The notes beneath the pieces were generated by a model, which ran no database searches, had not been told where the DNA came from, and saw nothing but the letters and a program-made list of their open reading frames with translations. From Gammaproteobacteria bacterium (GTDB taxonomy: Bacteria > Pseudomonadota > Gammaproteobacteria > DSM-16500), in assembly GCA_021323555.1 (NCBI GenBank), contig JAJONP010000082.1:1-8385 (forward strand): a DNA stretch of 8,385 nucleotides, written 5' to 3'. A program made the translations under genes and the position numbers. Numbering within the stretch: position 1 is the stretch's first letter; every line of letters begins with the position of its first letter. This document shows, in pieces, positions 1-6,700 of the stretch.

Positions 1-8
1 TAACTCAG

Positions 9-23
9 CTCGCAATGACGGTG
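9..23. repeat. truncated end of a palindromic intergenic repeat
   Basis: The string CTCGCAATGACG is the outer end of a common palindromic repeat whose other end reads GCGAAGCAATGAC. That other end is visible further right at 134-146. Only the edge of this copy lies in the window, so its full extent cannot be seen. Assignment rests on string similarity between the copies here and on my recollection that such repeats are frequent in intracellular bacteria. Confidence 0.35.
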
Positions 24-90
24 CGGGGACGCATGCCTCTTCAAAAATATAAGACTGATTTTTTATTTAGCTAAAACCTCAAATCCCAGT

Positions 91-158
91 ACGATTGCCT
101 TGCTTATCCACGCAACAATGCCTTGCGAGCAAAGCGAAGCAATGACACCGTGAACGGT
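91..158. repeat. degenerate palindromic intergenic repeat (REP-like remnant)
   Basis: The left part (ATTGCCTTGCTT, 94-105) and right part (GCGAGCAAAGCGAAGCAATG, 125-144) are imperfect inverted copies of one another, as in a decayed palindromic repeat. It is followed by a small hairpin, ACCGT-ga-ACGGT (147-158). A similar CCGT-aa-ACGG string occurs at 200-209. Positions 1-231 hold no gene that I can support, and this repeat material fills part of it. It also lies beyond the 3' end of the minus-strand gene, so it could form structure in that transcript's tail, but there is no clear U-run to call a terminator. Confidence 0.45.
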
Positions 159-231
159 TACAATATAAAAGGACACTATAAGTATTCCAATATCAGACGC
201 CGTAAACGGTTCCATGAACTTATGAAAAAAT

Positions 232-1224
232 TCAACCTATTCGGCAAGAAGATATTTCGGATCCTTCATAAAGAATATCATCATCTTTAGATGAACACGC
301 ACGATTAGCCAAGAACTTATCATATTTTTGTTGAAGCAGTCTTTCGCTGTTTCCATACATTAAAAAATTCTTGCTCATTGTCACAAGCTTACGACGCTTT
401 ATATTATTCTCATCGTTGGGGTCATTATCACCTATATTTTCTTCTAACTGTAGATAAACCCCTGTTAAAAATTCTGTAATCTCTTTTTTAAATTCCTGAT
501 TTTCTACTAACTGGGTAATCGGCTCTGGGCAGCAAGGACAGGAAATAACATTCATTTTATTTTGCTCTGTTTGTGGATCCTCCCATCGCTGCCTATCACA
601 CCATGCTTCTATTACGGTACGTTCATAATTATGAACACACGATTCATTTTTCACGGGATCAAACATCATCAGTTCGGTCATCGAGCAAGCATAATCACCA
701 AAATTCTCTGGCAAATTAATATTAAGTCGCCTATTCTTGAAAAGAATATTTTCGTAAATATTTTCAACTATTCCCTGTTGATGCCCTGTGACATCAACTG
801 CCTGCGCATAACCCACAATAATCTCAGATAGGCCTCTCGGGAAATCCTCAGGTAAGCTTTCCAAAATAAGATGACTAGAATCCTGCTTTTCTTTTTTTCT
901 CTCATTACAGTGTTCTTTTTCTTCAATAAAAGGTATCTGCCCTAACCATAATACTGGACTAATAGCAACAGTCACTACCCAGGATACAAGTGAAGTTCCT
1001 ATCGTTAGAATAGAGCTAACTATCCTTAAGCTTGTTTTGAGAATAAAGTACTTTGGAGAATAAAATTCGGCTATTTTAATTAGCGCGGGTAATATAAAAA
1101 GATAATCTAACAAACCGAGCGTAGGATTCGTAGGGTTGTCAAAATAATGGCCTGCTAACACCTCTTTACAGCAATCAAACCAATCGGAGTTTTCATAGAT
1201 TTTTCTGAAAGGGTTATAGAACAT
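232..1224 (-). CDS. membrane-associated U-box/SP-RING-like protein, putative E3 ligase effector
   Basis: The protein has 330 residues. I start it at the ATG at 1224 because a GAGGG Shine-Dalgarno lies four bases upstream; an upstream in-frame TTG at 1245 has no such site. Residues about 36-100 are hydrophobic, with one or two likely membrane helices (about 36-52 and 68-97), followed by a charged stretch (101-115). Residues about 172-253 follow the U-box/SP-RING pattern: C180-SMTELMMFDPV, then C196-x-H198-NYER, I205-EAW, CPCC (229-232), PIT, and a final helix EFKKEITEFL. The CxH pair resembles SP-RING (Nse2/Mms21) zinc ligands, while DPV and the C-terminal helix resemble a U-box. The CPCC spacing fits neither exactly. 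Eukaryotic U-boxes recruit E2 enzymes, and Legionella LubX is a bacterial effector precedent. Delivery to a host and ligase activity are inferences. A segment at 124-139 (LPEDF...IIVGYA) loosely resembles short F-box-like motifs. The gene is transcribed away from the salvage operon. Confidence 0.62.
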   Translation of the reverse strand: MFYNPFRKIYENSDWFDCCKEVLAGHYFDNPTNPTLGLLDYLFILPALIKIAEFYSPKYFILKTSLRIVSSILTIGTSLVSWVVTVAISPVLWLGQIPFIEEKEHCNERKKEKQDSSHLILESLPEDFPRGLSEIIVGYAQAVDVTGHQQGIVENIYENILFKNRRLNINLPENFGDYACSMTELMMFDPVKNESCVHNYERTVIEAWCDRQRWEDPQTEQNKMNVISCPCCPEPITQLVENQEFKKEITEFLTGVYLQLEENIGDNDPNDENNIKRRKLVTMSKNFLMYGNSERLLQQKYDKFLANRACSSKDDDILYEGSEISSCRIG

Positions 1225-1228
1225 GTAG

Positions 1229-1233
1229 CCCTC
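1229..1233 (-). promoter_or_regulatory. ribosome binding site deciding the U-box gene start
   Basis: On the minus strand the sequence reads GAGGG, then CTAC, then ATG. This supports the start at 1224 over the upstream in-frame TTG at 1245, which has no purine-rich site in front of it. Confidence 0.6.
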
Positions 1234-1257
1234 TGTAAAAGACAATTAGATCAAAAA

Positions 1258-1288
1258 ATTGTACAATAAATGTCAATAATTGTACGGT
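1258..1288. promoter_or_regulatory. paired GTAC-centred palindromes, candidate operator
   Basis: ATTGTACAAT (1258-1267) is a perfect 10-bp palindrome. ATTGTACGGT (1279-1288) is an 8/10 copy of it. Their starts are exactly 21 bp apart, two helical turns, as expected for cooperative binding of a dimeric regulator. They lie between a possible minus-strand promoter and the U-box gene start, so a bound regulator could block transcription. The regulator is unknown. Confidence 0.4.
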
Positions 1289-1296
1289 AAATACCA

Positions 1297-1326
1297 ATTA
1301 TAAACAACAAGAAGCTTGGGTTTCCA
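1297..1326 (-). promoter_or_regulatory. candidate promoter of the U-box gene
   Basis: On the minus strand there is a perfect TATAAT (1302-1297), preceded at 18 bp by TGGAAA (1326-1321), a 4/6 match to the -35 consensus. Transcription would begin near 1290, right at the paired GTAC palindromes. A consensus TTGACA also exists at 1276-1271, but no good -10 box follows it at 16-18 bp. The region is AT-rich, so chance matches are likely. Confidence 0.35.
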
Positions 1327-1479
1327 ACGCCTTAATCTAATAAAGACTCCCTATCACGTTGAAATATAATAAAATATTATAAAATTATGACTTCTATTAT
1401 TTAAATGCGATTTTATTGAGATAGGAACAATTAATTTTCCTTAAGCTCAATATGTATCACTCTTTGAGAAGTGATATTC

Positions 1480-1504
1480 GCGCAGCAATGACTAAATACC
1501 GTGA
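1480..1504. repeat. second degenerate copy of the intergenic repeat end
   Basis: GCGCAGCAATGAC followed by ACCGTGA matches GCGAAGCAATGAC followed by ACCGTGA at 134-153, with one substitution and a 5-base insertion (TAAAT). It is short and decayed, so it is probably a remnant rather than a functional element. Confidence 0.35.
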
Positions 1505-1560
1505 CAAGAGATGAAGAAAAAGAAGGCGTATGTTTATGTAATAATTTATTTTCTTTTTTT

Positions 1561-1594
1561 TAAATTTAAGCAATACTGACCTTAAATTTATAAT
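1561..1594 (+). promoter_or_regulatory. candidate promoter and operator of the salvage operon
   Basis: TATAAT at 1589-1594 is a perfect -10 box placed so that transcription would start near 1601, just ahead of the ribosome binding site. The -35 position (TTAAGC, 1566-1571) is poor, which suggests the promoter may need an activator. TAAATTTAAG (1561-1570) and CTTAAATTTA (1581-1590) form a perfect 10-bp inverted repeat with a 10-bp spacer covering the -35 to -10 region, an ideal place for a repressor or activator. A T-run precedes the repeat and no T-run follows it, so it is not a terminator for the operon strand. Confidence 0.45.
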
Positions 1595-1607
1595 GATACT
1601 CATTAAA

Positions 1608-1612
1608 AAGGA
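1608..1612 (+). promoter_or_regulatory. ribosome binding site deciding the phosphorylase start
   Basis: AAGGA lies four bases before the ATG at 1617. The earlier in-frame ATG at 1593 overlaps the TATAAT box and has no purine-rich site, so it is unlikely to be used. Confidence 0.6.
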
Positions 1613-1616
1613 TAAT

Positions 1617-2444
1617 ATGAACATTCCAATATCAGAAACCATGGCAGTAATACGCAAATTCGCTCCTGATTTTTCAGCTAAGGTAGGCATTATTTTAGGA
1701 TCAGGACTAGGCGCTATTGCAGAGCAATTAACACATCCTATCACAATTCCTTATCAAGCTATCCCTGGCATGGATGCAAGCCACGTTACGGGACATGCGT
1801 CTTTATTAGTACTGGGTTATTTAGAAGGCGTGCCCATTGTTTGTCTAAAAGGTCGCCTCCATCTTTATGAAGGCGCGAGCTTTTCGTCTATTAACACCCT
1901 CGTCCATATTGTGCGTCAACTGGGCGCTAGTAAATTAATCGTCACAGGTGCGGCAGGATCACTGCATCCAGACATGAGCCCTGGCGACATCATGCTCATT
2001 AATGATCACATTAATTTTCAACCTGGGAATCCCCTCGTAGGCCCCAATGATGAATCTGTAGGCCCGCGTTTTGTGAGTTTAGAAAATGCCTATGACGATG
2101 AACTTAGAGCGGTATTCTTAAAAGTTGCTCAACCCTTTAATACCCCTATAAAACAAGGGGTTTATCTTGCTTTATTAGGACCTTCATTTGAAACGCCCGC
2201 AGAAATCCGCGCTTATCGTTTGCTAGGTGCTGATGCAGTAGGAATGTCTGTAGCACCTGAAGTGATTATTGCTCGTCATTGTGGTTTACATGTCACAGGA
2301 TTAGCGGCTATTACTAATTTTGCAGTAGGTTTAAATCCTGAAAAAGTCACCCACGAAGGCACTTTACATCATGCTGAAGTGGCAGCCCGTCATCTTATGA
2401 AAGTCATTCCCGCATTTGTGAAGGAAATTGGCCGTGACGTATGA
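1617..2444 (+). CDS. purine nucleoside phosphorylase, class II (XapA/PunA type)
   Basis: This cytoplasmic enzyme cleaves purine (deoxy)nucleosides with phosphate, giving a free base and (deoxy)ribose-1-phosphate. From the ATG at 1617 it has 275 residues, like E. coli XapA (277). The low-molecular-mass (trimeric) family marks are all present: phosphate-loop SGLG (29-32), VTGH (57-60), KGRLHLYEG (78-86) with the phosphate-binding Arg80, the TGAAGSL block (110-116), and GPSFETPAE (188-196), whose Glu192 corresponds to bovine Glu201. VGMSVAPEV (208-216) and ITN with Asn234 (bovine Asn243) complete the purine site. The enzyme appears intact. It overlaps deoB by 11 bp, so the two are co-transcribed, and its sugar phosphate product is DeoB's substrate. 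I cannot tell from sequence whether it prefers inosine/guanosine or also takes xanthosine, so I give no symbol. Confidence 0.94.
   Translation: MNIPISETMAVIRKFAPDFSAKVGIILGSGLGAIAEQLTHPITIPYQAIPGMDASHVTGHASLLVLGYLEGVPIVCLKGRLHLYEGASFSSINTLVHIVRQLGASKLIVTGAAGSLHPDMSPGDIMLINDHINFQPGNPLVGPNDESVGPRFVSLENAYDDELRAVFLKVAQPFNTPIKQGVYLALLGPSFETPAEIRAYRLLGADAVGMSVAPEVIIARHCGLHVTGLAAITNFAVGLNPEKVTHEGTLHHAEVAARHLMKVIPAFVKEIGRDV
2421..2425 (+). promoter_or_regulatory. ribosome binding site deciding the deoB start (GTG)
   Basis: AAGGA sits inside the end of the phosphorylase gene, eight bases before the GTG at 2434. The in-frame TTG at 2428 is only two bases from it, too close for initiation. GTG at 2434 is therefore the better start, which reduces the overlap between the two genes to 11 bp. 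Confidence 0.6.
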
Positions 2445-3669
2445 GTCTGGTCAAGCACGTGCTTTTATTATTTTAATGGATTCATTTGGTGTTGGAGCGT
2501 CTCTCGATGCCGTCAAATACGGTGATGCGGGCGCTGATACATTGCGCCATATTGCAGAACATTGTGCGGCAGGCCATGCAGACAAAGAAAACATACGTCA
2601 TGGATCACTGCATATACCCCATCTCATTCGTTTAGGATTAAATGGCGCGGCTGAAATTAGTAGAGGAGAACCGATACCAGAGTTGGCGAGTCATCCTAAT
2701 ATTGAAGGTGCTTATGGCTGTGCTGTCGAGATCAGTTTAGGAAAAGATACGCCGAGCGGACATTGGGAAATTGCAGGTGTCCCTGCTTTGTTTGATTGGG
2801 GTTACTTCCCGCCAGAGTATCCTAGTTTTCCGGAAGAATTATTAGAGACATTCATTAAACAGGGTCAAATACCAGGTGTTTTAGGTAATAAGCACGCATC
2901 AGGCACTGAGATTATTAAAGAACTCGGTGAAGAACATCAAAAAACAGGCAAGCCTATTATCTATACTTCGGGTGATAGTGTTTTTCAAATTGCAGCACAT
3001 GAAACCAGTTTTGGGCTTGAACGTCTTTATAATCTTTGTGTACTCGCACGCCAACTGGTCGATGAATATCATGTTGGCCGAGTGATCGCACGGCCTTTTT
3101 TAGGTGATCCAGGCCATTATTATCGCACAGGTAATCGTCGTGATTATGCTGTGCCACCGCCTGAACATACTTTATTAGATAAATTAGTGCAAGCAGGTCG
3201 AGAAGTCATTTCAATTGGCAAGGTATCAGATATTTATGCGCACCGTGGTATTACAAAAACTGTGAAAGCGGATGGTAATATGGCATTATTTAATTTATTT
3301 TTAGAAGAAGTAAAAATAGCCCCTCCTGGTAGTTTAGTTTTTTTAAATTTGGTTGATTTTGACATGTTGTATGGGCATCGGCGTGATGTGGTCGGTTACG
3401 CAAAAGCGCTTGAAGATTTTGACGCTCGCCTCCCTGAATTAATAAATCTCATGCGCCCAAATGATTTAGCCATCATTACAGCAGATCATGGTTGTGATCC
3501 TACATGGCCTGGCTCAGATCACACGCGTGAGCATATTCCTATTCTTGCATTTGGTGCAGCTGTCAAACCAGGACCGATAGGAAAACGCGAAACGTTTGCG
3601 GATATAGGGCAGACAATAGCGAAACATTTAGGAATTCAGCCATTGAAATATGGAACAAGTTTTCTGTAA
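2434..3669 (+). CDS. deoB: phosphopentomutase DeoB
   Basis: This cytoplasmic enzyme interconverts (deoxy)ribose-1-phosphate and (deoxy)ribose-5-phosphate, feeding nucleoside sugars into the pentose phosphate and glycolytic pathways. From the GTG start it has 411 residues, close to E. coli DeoB (407), and it aligns with that protein nearly end to end. It belongs to the alkaline phosphatase superfamily with two metal ions. Visible motifs are MDSFGVGA with metal ligand Asp16, [10 protein letters not shown] (103-112) with the phosphorylated Thr106, GNKHASGT in the substrate region, [18 protein letters not shown], and the C-terminal metal-site motifs DHGCDP (351-356) and DHTREH (362-367). It is translated from an overlapping start behind the phosphorylase gene, suggesting translational coupling. 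Nothing looks broken. Its last 39 bp recur in diverged form at 7996-8034, so its present 3' end may have been acquired with the downstream segment. Confidence 0.97.
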   Translation: MTYESGQARAFIILMDSFGVGASLDAVKYGDAGADTLRHIAEHCAAGHADKENIRHGSLHIPHLIRLGLNGAAEISRGEPIPELASHPNIEGAYGCAVEISLGKDTPSGHWEIAGVPALFDWGYFPPEYPSFPEELLETFIKQGQIPGVLGNKHASGTEIIKELGEEHQKTGKPIIYTSGDSVFQIAAHETSFGLERLYNLCVLARQLVDEYHVGRVIARPFLGDPGHYYRTGNRRDYAVPPPEHTLLDKLVQAGREVISIGKVSDIYAHRGITKTVKADGNMALFNLFLEEVKIAPPGSLVFLNLVDFDMLYGHRRDVVGYAKALEDFDARLPELINLMRPNDLAIITADHGCDPTWPGSDHTREHIPILAFGAAVKPGPIGKRETFADIGQTIAKHLGIQPLKYGTSFL

Positions 3670-3674
3670 TAATA

Positions 3675-3691
3675 TGTCAAGAAATTTGACA
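3675..3691. promoter_or_regulatory. inverted repeat over the -35 box of the J-domain gene
   Basis: TGTCAA and TTGACA are perfect 6-bp inverted arms with a 5-bp spacer, and the right arm is itself the -35 hexamer. A protein bound here would block the promoter. The hairpin lies six bases after the deoB stop, but no T-run follows, so it is a poor terminator. Confidence 0.35.
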
Positions 3692-3714
3692 AAAATTCTT
3701 CGAAATGATATGCT
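3686..3714 (+). promoter_or_regulatory. sigma-70-type promoter of the J-domain gene
   Basis: A consensus TTGACA (3686-3691) is followed after exactly 17 bp by TATGCT (3709-3714), a 4/6 match to TATAAT. Transcription would begin near 3721, leaving a leader of about 37 bases. This suggests that the giant gene has its own transcription and does not depend on the salvage operon. Confidence 0.6.
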
Positions 3715-3757
3715 GCGTTAAAAATTTACAATATGTACAGTAGTATCAGAAGAATAG

Positions 3758-6700
3758 ATGAAAAATCACTATGTTACTTTAGGATTAAATGCAACTGGCT
3801 TGCGTGACACAGGCGAGCCATATAGTACAAAAGATATAAGAAAAGCGTACCATAAAGCTGCATTAAAAGTCCATCCTGATCGTAGTAAAACGAGTGCCTT
3901 ACTTTTTATTAAGGTTGATGAAGCCTATAAGGTTTTAGAAAATCCGACAAACCGAGAACGGCACAATAAAGAATTACAACAAAATCCTCAAACCTATATT
4001 CATAGCGAACATTTGTTTGTTTTTATGAATGAGGAAAAAGAAGAAGAAGTAAAAGCCGAAAGCATGGTGAGCTGTGAGGGGGATGAGGACATCGGAACCA
4101 CCCTAGTTTTACACAGCCCTTCTGGAATAGATTTATCCCAACTCTTGGTGAATGCAGAATGTAGCTCAGAAAAAATTCTAGGATTGGCGAGAGAAAATTT
4201 TGATTTTGCAAAAGCAATTCTAAGTAATATGGGAATTTTTTCATTGTTACGCGACAGCCAACAATTTGAATTATTGTTTCTCATCTTTAATGCGCTACTA
4301 TCAAACCAACAACTTCATCTTATGGAAGAAATATGGTCAAAGCCGAGCGTGAAGTTTATGTTGGATGCTCTACGATCTAAGCAATGTCATGATTATCAAG
4401 AAGCGCTCAATGTTGCCTGCTATTCTAACAAAGAAATTGCCAAAGAGTTTTTAAAATTCTACCCTGATTTATTCAAAAACTTAAATAAAGAAAACTTAGT
4501 CAGTTTAAGCCAGGTTTTTTACGATGCTGTCCCTATTTTAATAACAATGTACGCTAAAACCCTTAGCACTTTTGAGTTGGCATTTATTATTGCTACCTAT
4601 AAGGAAAATACTGAGCAGGTATTGTCTTGGTACCAACAATATAGTTCGCTAAAACAGTTTGAGAAATTGTCGCTTTATCTCACCCTTACAAATCAAATAA
4701 ACAAGGGTAGCTTATCTGATTTTACAAATGTATCTACTGAGGATATTCGGACACTAGGCACGGATGCTTTTTCGTTAATAGAACTCTTACCTGATAAAAT
4801 AACCTATCTACCCAATTCTTTTTTTGTTTTCAACAGATTGATTGATACAGAAACATGTGAGAGCTTTCGGCAGAAATACAATGATCGCGATCAAGAAATC
4901 ATGCGTCAACATATTATGCGTTTCTTTAATTTATATGAAGCAATAAATAAAATAAATGAGGCAAAAGAGAATGGTAGAATAGAACCCGTAATCATCCCTT
5001 TTAAGAATCTTCCTATCGTAGACTTATTGCTAAAAACTCTTAGTTTTGAAGAATTTAAACTCTTTCTTAAAGTATTTTATTTTAAATATTCTGAAAAGAA
5101 GGACGATGAAGAGGAATGTATAAATTTTGTTTTAAATCATATTTTATCTCCTGATGAAAATGACATGCCTTTTTTTCTTGAATTGCTCGTAAAGGATTTT
5201 GATATAACTCGAGAATTTTTAAAAAGAAACCCACAAGTATTAATAAAATTGTTAGAAAATAAAAAATATTTAACTCATATAGAATCTCATGAGTCACTTC
5301 AAAAAAATCTGGCTGCCGTATTAACATCGGTCTCTAATATTGAAATAAATAATCTACCCGGTAGTTTACAACAATACTATAATCCATTTAACGAATTTTC
5401 TCAGTATGTTAGGTCTAAGCAAGTTGTTGTTTTTGAAAAATATAGTGAATTAGTTAAAGTAACAGAGTTTTTCCCGCAATTGGTTTGCATCAACACTGAT
5501 GATGTGCGTATAAAACATGATATTTTAAAAAAAGCAGCCGCCCACTGCATGAACTATAAGAGCTGGGAATTTAATATTCAATACGCTTTTGATAATTGGA
5601 TGCAAGAAATATTCATTACAGGTTCACAACAGCAAGTACAGGAATTATTAACACTCTATCAGAAAAATTCCAATATCATATTTAAGATACTAGATAAATC
5701 TACACCATATGCTATTTTGTCTTTATTAATGCAGTGCGCTCAGAAACCTCCCTACTTGGTAAACCAATATTTTACAGGCGCTGCTCTAAGCACATTACAA
5801 GCAAGACTCGGAACGACTGAGTTTGCGACAAATTTGTTCCGCGATGCTTTTCGTGTAATTTCTTGGAATGATTATTATCCCTACGTATTCCCGTATGAAG
5901 AGGCGTTAGAAAAATTAGAAAGCAATGCTCCTACAACAGACGTAGACGAAATTCTTCAAGAGACTTGGTTCGCATTTGAAAGAGCAAAATTACAAGTGAA
6001 GTATCCTTCTTCACCTTTGTCATCTTTACCTGGCTATTTCGCATTCAAACAATTACCTTTTGTTACTCAAAGGCTAACAGCTTATCAAGATTTGGGGCGC
6101 ATATTGGCTGAATTGGAAAATAGTGAAGCTGGTAGTAGTACCGATGAAATACTAGAGAAATTGATCGCTTTGTTGCAAATGAGTGGGGTCGATTGGACGA
6201 CCTTGATAGTGACACAAAAGTCCCTAAAAAAACATCCTTTTCTTTTTTCGGCATTACTTACTTTAATAAATGGCAGCCCAAATTTTGAATTAAACACTGA
6301 ATTACGCGCTACTATAGCAAAGCAAAACTATGTTGTGGATGACATTCAGTGTCTTGCAATGCGTTTTTCAATGATAGCAACTTATTATATTGAGAAATAT
6401 CATGACACTATTCCAGGCAATATATTATCGGATCTCGTTAAGATTCATGGAGAAAAAATTCTATCTGTGATCAAACAGTATCAGTTATCATTTAAGCTCA
6501 TCAATGGTGCGAAATTGAATAGTGTATTCTCTCGAATTCAAGGTGGGATTCAGAAACTTGAAAATCAAGTAGTAAGCGAGCATCAAATTATTAACGGCCT
6601 CATCCAGAAATTTCTAGCTTTAGCTGATCCAATTGCTCCGCAATCTATTTCTCGCGAAACTGTGCATGAATTTTATATTGAGCTACAAACAACGATACAA

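Larger units (their letters stand above)
1225..1616. other. divergent intergenic region, no gene seen
   Basis: This stretch of about 390 bp separates the minus-strand U-box gene from the plus-strand phosphorylase gene. I see no convincing coding region in it. The left end holds the candidate control region of the U-box gene. The middle (about 1330-1440) is very AT-rich, without recognisable structure beyond TATAAT-aaaat-ATTATA (1365-1381). A 7-bp hairpin TATCACT/AGTGATA (1455-1461 and 1470-1476) lies just left of a short degenerate repeat copy. The right end holds the candidate control region of the salvage operon. Confidence 0.6.

Noticed and set aside
562..831. Plus-strand open frame of 89 codons opposite the U-box gene
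   Set aside because: It lies wholly antisense to a longer frame with a recognisable domain, and its product shows no family features.
184..1636. 14-bp identical string ATTCCAATATCAGA at 184-197 and 1623-1636
   Set aside because: It suggested a duplicated phosphorylase start, but the similarity does not extend outside, and 12 of the bases also occur at 5667-5678 inside the J-domain gene. Chance in AT-rich DNA is likely.
1457..1744. Minus-strand open frame of 95 codons across the salvage promoter
   Set aside because: It overlaps the conserved start of the phosphorylase gene and its translation is low-complexity Lys/Ile/Leu-rich AT-derived sequence.
2957..3157. Minus-strand open frame inside deoB
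   Set aside because: It is antisense to a strongly conserved enzyme and has no recognisable features.
4000..6297. Several minus-strand open frames of 63-94 codons inside the J-domain gene
   Set aside because: They overlap each other in different frames, lack ribosome sites and domain features, and are expected by chance opposite a 4.2-kb gene.
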